Origin: Maritimibacter sp. 55A14
GTDB lineage: Bacteria > Pseudomonadota > Alphaproteobacteria > Rhodobacterales > Rhodobacteraceae
Assembly: GCF_003122205.1 (NCBI RefSeq)
Contig: NZ_QEYE01000001.1
Span: 62,001-126,000 of the forward strand
DNA length: 64,000 nucleotides
Reading direction: 5' to 3'
The notes under the pieces are model-generated. The model ran no database searches, had not been told where the DNA came from, and saw only the letters and a program-made list of their open reading frames with translations. Of the stretch, positions 1 through 10,439 are shown piece by piece (position 1 is the stretch's first letter; every line of letters starts with the position of its first letter). Position numbers and translations under genes: made by a program.

Positions 1-152
1 GCGCTGAGTAGCGCGAGCTGCGCGAGGGTGCCGGGCAGCAGGCTACCCAGGCCCAGACAGGCTGCAGACAGGATGAGAAACCAGCCGACGCGCGAGGACA
101 GGATCCGTGCCGTTGCGGTCACCGGGCCGGGAAGGTTCGCGGAATACGCCAC
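1..152 (-). CDS. N-terminal fragment of a membrane protein, function unknown
   Basis: This reading frame begins at a GTG (150-152) preceded by GGAGG with a 5-base spacer and runs off the left edge of the window, so only about 50 residues are visible. After a short polar start (VAYSANLPGP) there is a hydrophobic stretch at about residues 24-48 that looks like a membrane segment or signal anchor. It lies on the same strand as rsmB, about 80 bases downstream of it. I do not recognise the family. The start choice rests on the ribosome binding site, because no ATG is suitably placed. Confidence 0.45.
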   Translation of the reverse strand, partial: MAYSANLPGPVTATARILSSRVGWFLILSAACLGLGSLLPGTLAQLALLS

Positions 153-233
153 CAGGGCCTCCGTTGCGATTCGATGCCCCGGCATTAGCTCCGCGATTGG
201 TTAAGGCCCCATTAAGCACCACTTGCGGTTGTT

Positions 234-1421
234 CTATGAACCATGTCCTACACGCGTCAAGACGCAACAATAGAACCCGTCGCCTTCCTGAGTCGGCAAG
301 AATCTCTGCGCGAGAAGCTGCTCCCAAGCTGAATATTGGGACGTAAACGTCTGTATCTGTTTCGAATTTTCTGCATCAAGAAGGGAGCATGTGACATAGG
401 CGAGCCGCCCGCCGGGCGCCACCAGTGCCGCGGCTTCCGCAAGAATGCCGCGTTGCGCGTCCAGGAGCCGTTCCAGCCCCTCCGGGTTCAGGCGCCACTT
501 GGCTTCGGGGCTGCGCCGCCAGGCGCCGCTGCCGCTGCAAGGCACGTCGCAGAGCACCACGTCATAGGGCCCGTGCCGGTTCGCCGTGCCGGGTTCGATC
601 GGCCGGATCGACGCAGCCGCCCGCGCGGCGCGGGCAGGCAGATCAACCATGCGCGCGGGGTCCGCGTCATGGGCGTCGATGGCCGCGCCGGGCGCCCGCG
701 CGGCCAGGGCCAGCGCCTTGCCCCCACCGCCCGCGCAATAGTCGAGGATGCGGCCTTCGGACGGCACGGGCAGCAGGTCCACCACCGCCTGCGAGGCCAG
801 GTCCTGCAATTCCACGAGCCCGTCGCGATAGGCGGACGAGTTCCGGATTTTTCGTTCGTTTTCCGTAACCTCCAGCGCCATCTTCACATTCGGATGCGGG
901 CGCGCCACGATCCCGTCGGCAGTCAACGAGGCCAGCGCGCCGTCGCGATCCGCCCGCAGCGCATTGACCCGCAGCCAGACCGGCGCGCGGTGCCGCAACG
1001 CCGCCATGACCGGTTCGAAATCCGCGCCCAGCGATGCCTCCAGCGCGGGCATGAGCCAGTCCGGACAATCCAGCGCAACCGCCTGCGGCATCGCTACATC
1101 CGCCCCGAGATGGGCGTGTTCGGCTTCGGTCAGTGGCGCAGGGGAATGGGTGGCGCCGGTGAAAAACGCCTCCGGGTCCTGCCCGGCCTCGCGCAACTGG
1201 CCCAGCATCCGGCCGCGCCCGGTTTCCGCGCCGCCAAGCGCGGCATGTGAGCGCCAGCAGCGCAGCGCGGTGAAGACGTGATCGCGGATCGCCGCGCGGT
1301 CGCCGGAACCGGCGAAGCGGCTGGCGCGGGCCCAGTTGGTCAGCGCCTTTTCTGCCGGCGCGCCCGAGCCGATCCGGTCCAGTATCTCGATCGCGGCGGC
1401 GATGCGGGCGGACGGCGTCAT
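234..1421 (-). CDS. rsmB: RsmB-type 16S rRNA (cytosine-C5) methyltransferase
   Basis: This SAM-dependent RNA m5C methyltransferase of the RsmB/NOP family is expected to methylate C967 of 16S rRNA. Of its 395 residues, about 1-135 resemble the NusB-like RNA-binding domain and the rest is the Rossmann methyltransferase. Visible motifs are motif I (ILDYCAGGGGK, about 225-235), motif IV DVPCSGSG (292-299) with Cys295 for product release, and motif VI TCS (344-346) with the catalytic Cys345. It is slightly shorter than the E. coli enzyme. It follows the MBL hydrolase and guaB on the same strand. The family is certain; the exact target base is inferred. Confidence 0.93.
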   Translation of the reverse strand: MTPSARIAAAIEILDRIGSGAPAEKALTNWARASRFAGSGDRAAIRDHVFTALRCWRSHAALGGAETGRGRMLGQLREAGQDPEAFFTGATHSPAPLTEAEHAHLGADVAMPQAVALDCPDWLMPALEASLGADFEPVMAALRHRAPVWLRVNALRADRDGALASLTADGIVARPHPNVKMALEVTENERKIRNSSAYRDGLVELQDLASQAVVDLLPVPSEGRILDYCAGGGGKALALAARAPGAAIDAHDADPARMVDLPARAARAAASIRPIEPGTANRHGPYDVVLCDVPCSGSGAWRRSPEAKWRLNPEGLERLLDAQRGILAEAAALVAPGGRLAYVTCSLLDAENSKQIQTFTSQYSAWEQLLAQRFLPTQEGDGFYCCVLTRVGHGS

Positions 1422-1479
1422 GCGAAAATCACTGGAAATTCGCCTCGCAACTTATTTGGATAGCGCGTGAAAACCGGTT

Positions 1480-2313
1480 TCATTTATCCTCGATGAACCG
1501 ATAACCGCCGCCTGCTCGCTCCAGCCGTCCCAGGGCCGGGCGAAGGATATGTCCGCCTGAGAAGAGCAGCCCGTCAGTCGCGATCATGTCGAGGCAGCGC
1601 TTGCGGGCGGCCCGCGCGGCCTCGGCATCGACATCGAAGGAGACGCCCACATCGGGATCGGCGAGTTGCAGGTCCTGCGCATGGACCACGTCGCCCGCAT
1701 GGATGAAGGCCTGCCCCCCTGCGTCGAGCCGGAAGCCGCTATGGCCCGGTGTGTGGCCGGGCATCGGGATCGCGGTAAGGTCCGGCGCGATCTCGGCCTC
1801 GCCCTCCAGGCTGCGGATGCGCCCGTCATAAGCCGCGAGCAACGCCGCGGCGAGTTGCTGCCAGCCCGCCATCGTCTCGTCGCCCTGAAAGCGCGCCGCA
1901 TCCGACCAGAAGGCAATCTCGGCCTCGGGGATCACCACCTCGGCATTGGGAAAGACCGCCGCGCCTTCAGCCGTCAGCGCACCGGCAATATGGTCGGGAT
2001 GCAGATGCGTGAAGAAGATCAGGTCCACGTCGCCGGGCGCGACGCCGGTCTCGTCAAGCGCGTCGGGCAGATTGCCCGCGGTCGGCCCGAAAAGATCGCG
2101 CGGGCCGCTGTCAACCAGGATCGTGCTGCCCGGACGGCGGATCAGGAAGGCGTTGAAATTCGTGCGGATCGCCGCTTGCCCGGCGGCTTCCAGTAACTCC
2201 GCGATATGGCCCGGATCGGTGGCGGGAAAGACGCCGTTGTCGAACTCCAGCGCGCCGTCGGTCAGCACCGTCAGGCGGATGTCGCCGAATTCATGGGTCA
2301 GGGTCCGGGCCAT
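1480..2313 (-). CDS. MBL-fold metallo-hydrolase
   Basis: This 277-residue metallo-beta-lactamase-fold protein carries the zinc signature THLHPDH (102-108), a downstream GHTPGHS loop and a HAGDVVH segment that supplies the remaining metal ligands. The fold covers lactonases, glyoxalase II-like thioesterases and others, so the substrate cannot be read from sequence. No signal peptide is present, so it is probably cytoplasmic. It starts 15 bases after the guaB stop and precedes rsmB by 58 bases, so the three genes may be co-transcribed. Confidence 0.85.
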   Translation of the reverse strand: MARTLTHEFGDIRLTVLTDGALEFDNGVFPATDPGHIAELLEAAGQAAIRTNFNAFLIRRPGSTILVDSGPRDLFGPTAGNLPDALDETGVAPGDVDLIFFTHLHPDHIAGALTAEGAAVFPNAEVVIPEAEIAFWSDAARFQGDETMAGWQQLAAALLAAYDGRIRSLEGEAEIAPDLTAIPMPGHTPGHSGFRLDAGGQAFIHAGDVVHAQDLQLADPDVGVSFDVDAEAARAARKRCLDMIATDGLLFSGGHILRPALGRLERAGGGYRFIEDK

Positions 2314-2328
2314 ACGCTCCTCCTGTTG

Positions 2329-3864
<1,536 letters not shown>

Positions 3865-4824
3865 TCAGGCTTCGGCGGCGTTGGTCTGCACCGCCAGCCG
3901 TCCCTTCGCCCAGAGTTGCATGACCTTCCAGGCGATGGGAAGGATGGCCAGCGTGGCGCCGACCAGCGCGAGGCCCGCCAGGATGCGCCACGGCCCGCCG
4001 GCGAGGCCGGCCATCAGTTCCATGTGCCCGGCGAAGGCCGCGAGCGGGAAGGTGAAGGCGCCCCAGAAGGGCGAGAACCCGGCCTGCGTCAGCCAGCGCG
4101 CCCCGGCCAGGAACAGCACCGCCAGCCCCAGCCCGGCCCAGGCGAGCGCCGCCCCCAGCGCGCCCTGCCCGACCATCAGCGCGACCGCGCCCAGCAGACA
4201 GACCGGCGACAGGTGGATCGCCAGCAACGGGCGCAGCGGCGCGGGCACGCCGGCGTGCAGAAACTGCCGCAGGCTTTCGGCCCCGATCAGCGCGGCCAGC
4301 GGCAGCGTGACCCACAGGATCGCCTCCGCAAGCGCCGGGTAGCCCAGCGGTGCGGCAGCCAGCGCGCCCACGATGAAGCCCACGAAATTCAGGTGCCAGA
4401 CCGGCGTGACCCGGCGCTGTTCCGGCGGGCCGGTCACGAAAACCCGGACGATCACCAGGGCCAGAACGGTGTGCGCGGCGAAGCCCGCGGCCAGCACGGC
4501 ACGCGCCGCGCCCAGGCTGTAGGGCTCCAGCACCAGCGCAAAGAGAAAGACCGACAGCGTCATCGCCGCCAGCCCGGCACGCCCCGGCAGGATTCGCAAC
4601 TCGTCGGCGAAGACGCCGGGACGGCGCATCAGCTTGGTCACGTAAGCCGCCATCGTGAAAAGGAAAAGCAGGGTCGCGGCCCCGAGGAGCATCTCGCCGG
4701 GTGCGGCCCCGATGCCGAAGACCTCACTCGCTCTCCGCCAGGCCAGACCCAGGCCCAGCAAGCCGAGGACGGGAGGAAAGATCGCGGGCGGCGTGCGCCG
4801 CCAGAGCCCGGTTCCTGCCTGCAT
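3865..4824 (-). CDS. TDT-family (TehA/SLAC1-like) membrane transporter
   Basis: This 319-residue, very hydrophobic protein has about ten predicted membrane spans and conserved features of the tellurite-resistance/dicarboxylate transporter family, such as HLNFVG and FWGAFTFP. Relatives carry anions, organic acids or sulfite; the substrate here is unknown. I chose the ATG at 4824 because GGAGG lies five bases upstream; an ATG at 4839 would add MAEDE. It is divergent from the ureohydrolase gene at 4956. The tellurite label of the family is historical and does not show a role in tellurite resistance. Confidence 0.8.
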   Translation of the reverse strand: MQAGTGLWRRTPPAIFPPVLGLLGLGLAWRRASEVFGIGAAPGEMLLGAATLLFLFTMAAYVTKLMRRPGVFADELRILPGRAGLAAMTLSVFLFALVLEPYSLGAARAVLAAGFAAHTVLALVIVRVFVTGPPEQRRVTPVWHLNFVGFIVGALAAAPLGYPALAEAILWVTLPLAALIGAESLRQFLHAGVPAPLRPLLAIHLSPVCLLGAVALMVGQGALGAALAWAGLGLAVLFLAGARWLTQAGFSPFWGAFTFPLAAFAGHMELMAGLAGGPWRILAGLALVGATLAILPIAWKVMQLWAKGRLAVQTNAAEA

Positions 4825-4955
4825 CTCGTCCTCCGCCATCTGCCTTTGGCGGAGCCTTGCGCAAACCGCGCCCTCTGGCGAGGGGGCGCGGCGTCGCAGT
4901 CCGGCTTGCCAGCTCCGCGCAGCGCGCGCATTCTGCGCCCCGAGGAGGAGCCGCC

Positions 4956-5915
4956 ATGACCCGACACGGCTACGAGACCGGCCGACTGAACCTGCCCTTC
5001 GTGGGCATCGCGACCTTCGGCAAGCGCCCCCTTGCCACGGATTGGGACCGGATCGAGGCCGATGCGGCGATCCTGGGCGCTCCCTTCGATTTCGGCACCC
5101 AGTTCCGGCCCGGCGCGCGGTTCGGACCGCGGGCGGTGCGCGAGGCATCGACGCTCTTCTCCTTCGGCCATGCCGGGGCCTATGACCATGAGGACGACGC
5201 GACCTATCTGGGCCCGGACGTGCGCATCGTGGACATGGGCGACGCCGATATCGTGCATACGGACACCGTGCAGAGCCACGCCAATATCCGCCTGGGCGTG
5301 ACCAAGGCGCTGGAGGCTGGCGCGCTGCCGGTGGTGATCGGCGGCGACCATTCGGTCAACATCCCCTGCATCGATGCCTTCGCCGGCCGCGGCGACATCC
5401 ATGTCCTGCAGATCGACGCGCATCTGGATTTCGTCGACGAACGCCACGGCGTGCGCTTCGGCCACGGCAACCCGATGCGGCGCGCGGCCGAGAAGGACCA
5501 TGTCACCGGGCTCACCCAGCTTGGCATCCGCAATGTCTCGTCCACCGCGCGCGACGGCTACGAGGCCGCGCGCGCCATGGGCGCCGACATCCTGTCGGTG
5601 CGGCAGGTCCGGGCCTTGGGCGTCGAGGCGGTGCTGGCGCGCATTCCGCCCGGCGCGCGGCTCTATGTCACGATCGACATCGACGGCTTCTGCCCTTCCA
5701 TCGCGCCGGGCACGGGCACGCCCAGCCATGGCGGGTTTCTCTATTACGAGGTGCTGGAACTGCTTCAGGGCGTCGCGCGGCGTCACGAGATCGTCGGCAT
5801 GGATCTGGTGGAGGTGGCTCCGGATTACGATCCGACCGGCTCCACCGCGATCCTGGCGGCGCAGATCCTGCTCAATTTCCTCGGATTTATCTTCCATGCC
5901 CGCGCCGTGGGCTGA
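4956..5915 (+). CDS. Agmatinase-family ureohydrolase
   Basis: Members of this family hydrolyse a guanidino group to urea plus an amine, using a binuclear manganese centre. In these 319 residues the ligand motifs are GGDHS (129-133), DAHLD (154-158) and DIDGFCP (241-247). In the last motif the usual DxDGxDP carries Cys246 where Asp is standard; this is not one of the two metal-binding aspartates. The start follows GAGGAGGAG. A second ureohydrolase lies at 56.5 kb and keeps the canonical Asp. Agmatine is the default substrate, but guanidinobutyrate or guanidinopropionate fit equally well. Confidence 0.85.
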   Translation: MTRHGYETGRLNLPFVGIATFGKRPLATDWDRIEADAAILGAPFDFGTQFRPGARFGPRAVREASTLFSFGHAGAYDHEDDATYLGPDVRIVDMGDADIVHTDTVQSHANIRLGVTKALEAGALPVVIGGDHSVNIPCIDAFAGRGDIHVLQIDAHLDFVDERHGVRFGHGNPMRRAAEKDHVTGLTQLGIRNVSSTARDGYEAARAMGADILSVRQVRALGVEAVLARIPPGARLYVTIDIDGFCPSIAPGTGTPSHGGFLYYEVLELLQGVARRHEIVGMDLVEVAPDYDPTGSTAILAAQILLNFLGFIFHARAVG

Positions 5916-5989
5916 TCACGCCGCCTTGATACCCGGTGCCCCGCAGGCCTAGACTGGACCCGAGGTGAAGCCGGAACGAAAGACCAGGG

Positions 5990-7150
5990 ATGCCATCTGA
6001 ACCAATGCGGAGCGATCAGCCGGACCGCCCGGCCTGGCTGCAAAATCACAGGCTTCAGGCCTGGTTCCTGGGCATCATCGCCTTCGGGATCGTCCTCTTC
6101 CTGCTGGTCGAGGCGCGTTTCCTGCTGATCTCGCTGGCCATCGCGATCATCCTGTTCAGCCTGACCAGCGACGCGATCAACTATATCGGGCGGCTGCGCA
6201 TCGCCGGGATCGGCATTCCAAACTGGCTGGCCAGCATGCTGGCGGTGGCGCTGATCGCCTCGGGGCTGCTGACGCTGTCGGGCGTGCTGCTCTCGCAGGT
6301 CAACACGATCCTCATCACCACGCTGAGCTATACCGAACAGGCGCAGTTCGCGATCGCCGACCTCTTCCGCTGGATGGGCGAGGACGTGTCGCAGGCGGTT
6401 CTGGGCGCGGTGCGGGACATAAATGTGGGCTCCTATCTGCGCTCGGCCGCCGGACAGGCGGGCAACGTGATGTCCGCGACGGTGCTGGTGATCCTCTTCG
6501 TGGGTTTCCTCTTTGCCGAACGGGTCTGGTTTCCCGCCAAGCTCACCAGCCTCTTTCCCGATCCCGGCCGCGCCGACCAGGTCCGCCGGACCATCGGCAC
6601 GATCATGCGCCGCGTGAACCGCTACCTGCTGGTCAAGACGGCGGTCAGCATCGCCACCGGGCTGATGGTCTATGGTGTGATGCGGGCTTTCGGCCTGGAC
6701 CTGGCGCTGCCGATGGCGATCGCCACCTTCGTGCTCAACTACATCCCGAATATCGGTTCCATCATCGCGACGGGACTGGTCACGCTGGTGACCTATGTGC
6801 AGTTCGCCGATCCGACGCCGACCCTGATCGTCTTCGTCGTCACCGGGGTGATCCAGTTCGTGAACGGCTCCATCATCGACCCGACGCTGATGGGCCGCGC
6901 GCTGCGGCTCTCGTCCTTCGGGATCATCATCTCGCTGGCTTTCTGGAGCGTGGTCTGGGGCATTCCGGGAATGTTCCTGTCGGTGCCGATCATGGTGGCG
7001 ATCATGATCGTCTGCTCGCAGCATCCGGCCCTGCACCCGCTGGCGATCCTGCTCTCGCGGGAGGGGATCCCCAGTACGCTCAGCGAGGACGAGACACTGG
7101 ACGACATGCAGCCTTCCCGCGACGACGAGCGCAAGATGCGGCAGGGTTGA
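5990..7150 (+). CDS. AI-2E family transporter (TqsA/PerM-like permease)
   Basis: This 386-residue polytopic inner-membrane protein has the family architecture: paired N-terminal spans (about 20-60), a middle amphipathic region, and C-terminal spans containing NYIPNIGSI and GIPGMFLSVP. Members include autoinducer-2 exporters and Na+/H+ antiporters, so the name does not establish quorum sensing. A charged tail of about 35 residues (EDETLDDMQ) follows the last span. The ribosome binding site is weak and an in-frame ATG at 6005 is an alternative start. The gene is convergent with rlmE. Confidence 0.85.
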   Translation: MPSEPMRSDQPDRPAWLQNHRLQAWFLGIIAFGIVLFLLVEARFLLISLAIAIILFSLTSDAINYIGRLRIAGIGIPNWLASMLAVALIASGLLTLSGVLLSQVNTILITTLSYTEQAQFAIADLFRWMGEDVSQAVLGAVRDINVGSYLRSAAGQAGNVMSATVLVILFVGFLFAERVWFPAKLTSLFPDPGRADQVRRTIGTIMRRVNRYLLVKTAVSIATGLMVYGVMRAFGLDLALPMAIATFVLNYIPNIGSIIATGLVTLVTYVQFADPTPTLIVFVVTGVIQFVNGSIIDPTLMGRALRLSSFGIIISLAFWSVVWGIPGMFLSVPIMVAIMIVCSQHPALHPLAILLSREGIPSTLSEDETLDDMQPSRDDERKMRQG

Positions 7151-7159
7151 GAGCCGCGC

Positions 7160-7888
7160 TCAGTCTCCGTCGCGGGACCCGCCCCGGAAACCAGAGGCGA
7201 CGACGAATTTCTCGGAACTGTCGGACCGGCTGGCGGGCGGCTTCACATTGGCGACCTTCGCGAAATTCTGCTTGAGCAACGTCTGGAGCTCAGCCTCGGC
7301 ACCGCCGGCCAGGACCTTGGCCACGAAGGTACCGCCCTGTTCGAGAACGTCGAACGCGAAATGCGCCGCCGCCTCGCAGAGTGCGACAATGCGCAGATGG
7401 TCGGTCTGCTTGTGGCCCGAACTGGCCGCCGCCATGTCGGACATGACCACGTCCGCCTTGCCGCCCAGCCAGCCCTTCACCGTCTCGTCGGCGTCGTCGG
7501 CCAGGAAGTCCAGAACGTGCAATTCCGCCCCCGGAATGGGCTCCACCTCACGCAGATCGACGCCGATCACGCGGCCGGCGGGCTTGCCGGGCTTCTCTCC
7601 CAGCGCGTTGACACGCGCGACCGCAACCTGGCACCAGCCGCCGGGGGCGCAGCCCAGATCGACCACGCGCGCGCCGGGCACGAGGAACCGGTATTTGTCG
7701 TCAAGCTCCAGGATCTTGAAGGCGGCGCGGCCGCGATAGCCCTCCTTCTGGGCGCGCTGCACGTAAGGATCGTTGAGCTGCCGCTCCAGCCAGCGGGTCG
7801 AGCTGAGCTTGCGCCCCCGCGCGGTTTTCACGCGCACCCGCAGGTCGCGCTGACCACGCCCCGAGCTTCGCTTCCTGTCATCGGCCAT
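7160..7888 (-). CDS. rlmE: 23S rRNA (uridine2552-2'-O)-methyltransferase
   Basis: RlmE (FtsJ/RrmJ) methylates the 2'-O of U2552 in the A-loop of 23S rRNA during late 50S assembly. Of 242 residues, about 1-35 are a basic extension rich in Arg and Lys. The SAM-binding motif GCAPGGW is at 79-85 and the SDMA motif follows later. The gene starts one base after the ppx stop, so the two are almost certainly translated from one mRNA. Identification is firm. Confidence 0.95.
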   Translation of the reverse strand: MADDRKRSSGRGQRDLRVRVKTARGRKLSSTRWLERQLNDPYVQRAQKEGYRGRAAFKILELDDKYRFLVPGARVVDLGCAPGGWCQVAVARVNALGEKPGKPAGRVIGVDLREVEPIPGAELHVLDFLADDADETVKGWLGGKADVVMSDMAAASSGHKQTDHLRIVALCEAAAHFAFDVLEQGGTFVAKVLAGGAEAELQTLLKQNFAKVANVKPPASRSDSSEKFVVASGFRGGSRDGD

Positions 7889-7889
7889 G

Positions 7890-9008
7890 TCAGTACGTCC
7901 CGCCGTCCAGAACCCCGTCGGAGCTCATCTGCGCGAAAAGCAGCGCCTCCCGCAAGCCCCGGTCGGCCACCGACAGCCGGTCGGTGGGCCAGGCCCTGAG
8001 TAGCGCCTGCAGGATCGCAGCCCCCGACATGATCAACGAATGCCGGTCGCGCCCGATCCTGGGGTCGCTGCGGCGACCCTCCGGCCCAAGCGCCAGGTAC
8101 TCGTTGACCACCGCGTCGATCTGGGCGCTGGTCATCCGGAGCCCGTCGACCTTGTTGCGGTCGTAGCGCCTGAGCCCCAGATGCGACGCCGCAACCGTGG
8201 TGACGGTCCCCGAGGTGCCGATGATCTGGAAGCCGTCCCGCGCCTGATCGGCGGCGTCGTGATAGGGGCTGAAGGCCGCGAGCTTTTCCTCGAAATAGCA
8301 GGACATCAGGGCGAATCGGGCGCCGTCGTCTTCCACATCCGCAAACTGATCCTTCAGCGTGGCGACCCCGAGCGGCACCGAAATCCAGTCCACCATCCGG
8401 GCGGCAGGAAAGGGTCCGTCGGCATGGACGAAGCCGGTGTGCAGCCGCATCAGCGCGCGCGGCCGGTCGGGCGGGGCAACCGCCGTCAGGTCGAGCCAGA
8501 CCAGCTCCGTCGAGCCGCCGCCGATGTCGATCACGAGAAGCTGCTCGGTCCGGGTGGAGACGAGCGGCGCGCAACTCACGACCGCCAGCCGGGCCTCCTC
8601 CTCGCATTCGATGATGTCGAGCTTCAGGCCCGTCTCGCGCCCCACCATGCGGATGAACTGCTGCGCGTTCTGCGCCCGGCGGCAGGCTTCGGTCGCCACC
8701 AGCCGCATGCGCTTCACCTGATGCTTCTGGAGCTTGCGCTGGCAGATTTTCAGCGCCGCGACCGTTTTGGACATTGCCGCGCGCGACAGCCGCCCGCTGG
8801 CCTCCAGCCCGTTGCCCAGACCGACGGATTTCGAAAAGCTGTCAACCACATGGAACTCATTGCCCTTCGGCTGGGCGATGAGCATGCGGCAACTGTTCGT
8901 GCCGAGGTCCAGAGCCGCGTAAAGGTCCGCCGGATCTGGCCGATTTGGCGCGGGGCGCTCAACCGATATCGGGAACGCGCCCGCGTTAACGGGGCGCTTG
9001 GGCGCCAT
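7890..9008 (-). CDS. ppx: Ppx/GppA-family exopolyphosphatase
   Basis: Members of this family hydrolyse polyphosphate or pppGpp and have an ASKHA (actin-like) ATPase fold. The 372-residue protein shows the phosphate-1 motif [11 protein letters not shown] (about 34-44) and the phosphate-2 motif DIGGGSTEL. Its length corresponds to the two N-terminal domains only, lacking the C-terminal HD domain of long Ppx proteins, as in many alphaproteobacteria. GGAGG precedes the ATG. It is the first gene of the ppx-rlmE pair. Whether polyphosphate or pppGpp is preferred cannot be told from sequence. Confidence 0.88.
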   Translation of the reverse strand: MAPKRPVNAGAFPISVERPAPNRPDPADLYAALDLGTNSCRMLIAQPKGNEFHVVDSFSKSVGLGNGLEASGRLSRAAMSKTVAALKICQRKLQKHQVKRMRLVATEACRRAQNAQQFIRMVGRETGLKLDIIECEEEARLAVVSCAPLVSTRTEQLLVIDIGGGSTELVWLDLTAVAPPDRPRALMRLHTGFVHADGPFPAARMVDWISVPLGVATLKDQFADVEDDGARFALMSCYFEEKLAAFSPYHDAADQARDGFQIIGTSGTVTTVAASHLGLRRYDRNKVDGLRMTSAQIDAVVNEYLALGPEGRRSDPRIGRDRHSLIMSGAAILQALLRAWPTDRLSVADRGLREALLFAQMSSDGVLDGGTY

Positions 9009-9169
9009 GATTTGGTGCCTCCAAAGAAGTTGCGGGAAAGGTAACGCGCGCCCGCCCCCGGTGCAAGCCGCCGCGAGGTCGCTTCCTGCCTGTGCCAGGT
9101 CGAAATTCAGCGCAGGGTATGCGATGCAAGGGACTAGAAGTCTTCAATCAGGCCAAGGAGGTGCAATCC

Positions 9170-9466
9170 ATGCCCGAGGTAACCATCGTCTATTGGCGGG
9201 ACATCCCCGCCCAGGTCATCGTGGGCAAGGGGCGGCGCGGCGCGAAGGCCCAGCTTGCGGAACGTTTCGAACAGGCCATCGACCGCTGCGCGATGAAGGT
9301 TGGCGCGGACGACACCGATGCTTATCTTGCAGAGTGGCGAAAGGCGGAGCCTTACGAGGTCGATGGCGAGCCTCAGGAGGTCGCAAAAGCCGAAGCGGCC
9401 CGACTCGAAGCCGACTACGACACCGCGAAGATCAAGACACTGATCGCGAATGACGGATGGGCCTGA
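9170..9466 (+). CDS. PF13769-type 'virulence factor' small protein
   Basis: This 98-residue soluble protein starts at MPEVTIVYWRDIPAQV, behind a strong AAGGAGGT site at 9155-9162. It resembles the small family annotated 'virulence factor' (PF13769), which in alphaproteobacteria sits beside metF and corrinoid methyltransferase genes, as here. It contains no enzyme motif I recognise, is mostly alpha-helical in composition and ends DGWA. The virulence name has no support in this setting. A role as an accessory to the one-carbon/B12 genes is an inference from position. Confidence 0.7.
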   Translation: MPEVTIVYWRDIPAQVIVGKGRRGAKAQLAERFEQAIDRCAMKVGADDTDAYLAEWRKAEPYEVDGEPQEVAKAEAARLEADYDTAKIKTLIANDGWA

Positions 9467-9500
9467 GCCCTTGACCCTCCAGAACATGAGGAGACGCGCC

Positions 9501-10427
9501 ATGGCGCTGCTGAACTTCCGCCGCAAGGAAACGGCCCCTGTCCCGGTGAAGCCCGAGGTCGAGGCATTCCTCAAGGACTACTCCATCGAGGTAATGCCGC
9601 GCACCGCCGAGAAGGTGGAGGATTTCCGCGAGCTTCTGCCCGAGGGAACGCGCGTCTACATCGCCCATATCGAAGGCACGCCGATCGAGGACATGGTGGC
9701 CACCGCGACGCGCCTGAACGCCGACGGCTTCCGCGTGATGCCGCATTTCCCTGCACGGATCATCAAGGACAAGGCCATGCTGGCCGACTGGATCGCCCGC
9801 TATCAGGGCGAGGCCGACGTGCGCCAGGCGCTGCTGCTGGCCGGCGGCGTGGAAAAGCCGCATGGCGATTTCCACAGCTCCATGCAGCTCATGGAATCGG
9901 GGCTCTTCGACAAGGCCGGCTTCACCCGCCTGCATGTCGCCGGCCACCCCGAGGGCAACACCGATATCGACCCCGATGGCGGCACCCGCAATGTCGACGA
10001 GGCACTGCGTTGGAAGCAGAAGTTTTCCGAGCGCACCGACGCCAAGATGGCGCTTGCCACGCAATTCGCCTTCGAAGCGGCGCCGGTCATCAAATGGGCC
10101 GACAGCCTGGCGGAGGCCGGCATCGACCTGCCGATCCATATCGGCGTCGCGGGACCGGCGAAATTGCAGACGCTGATCAAGTTCTCCATCGCCTGCGGCG
10201 TGGGTGCATCGTTGCGTGTTCTGCAGCGTCGCGCTAAAGATGTATCCAAGCTGCTGCTGCCGTTCGAGCCCGACGAGTTCATCGGCGCGCTGGCGGCACA
10301 CCGGGCCGCGCACCCGGATTTCAACATCACCAATGTGCACTTCTTCCCGCTCGGCGGGATCAAGACCAACGCAACATGGGCCATCGAACACGGCGGCGAT
10401 TCCGCCATTCCGGCCGCACAACAGTAA
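9501..10427 (+). CDS. metF: Methylenetetrahydrofolate reductase
   Basis: MetF reduces 5,10-methylene-THF to 5-methyl-THF, the methyl donor for methionine synthesis, in an FAD-containing TIM barrel. The protein is 308 residues from the ATG at 9501, which has GAGGAG seven bases upstream; earlier in-frame ATGs lack this. Barrel features include LLLAGGVEKPHGDF and TQFAFEAAPV. It diverges from the E. coli type, and its closest kin are probably the alphaproteobacterial MetF forms next to corrinoid methyltransferases. It lies 34 bases after the PF13769 gene and 12 bases before the methyltransferase gene. Confidence 0.88.
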   Translation: MALLNFRRKETAPVPVKPEVEAFLKDYSIEVMPRTAEKVEDFRELLPEGTRVYIAHIEGTPIEDMVATATRLNADGFRVMPHFPARIIKDKAMLADWIARYQGEADVRQALLLAGGVEKPHGDFHSSMQLMESGLFDKAGFTRLHVAGHPEGNTDIDPDGGTRNVDEALRWKQKFSERTDAKMALATQFAFEAAPVIKWADSLAEAGIDLPIHIGVAGPAKLQTLIKFSIACGVGASLRVLQRRAKDVSKLLLPFEPDEFIGALAAHRAAHPDFNITNVHFFPLGGIKTNATWAIEHGGDSAIPAAQQ

Positions 10428-10439
10428 GGACCGCCTGAC

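Noticed and set aside
9009-9169. Cobalamin or SAM riboswitch before the one-carbon genes
   Set aside because: I found no B12-box-like AGTCAGGAGACC or SAM-II core; only a plain leader with AAGGAGGT.
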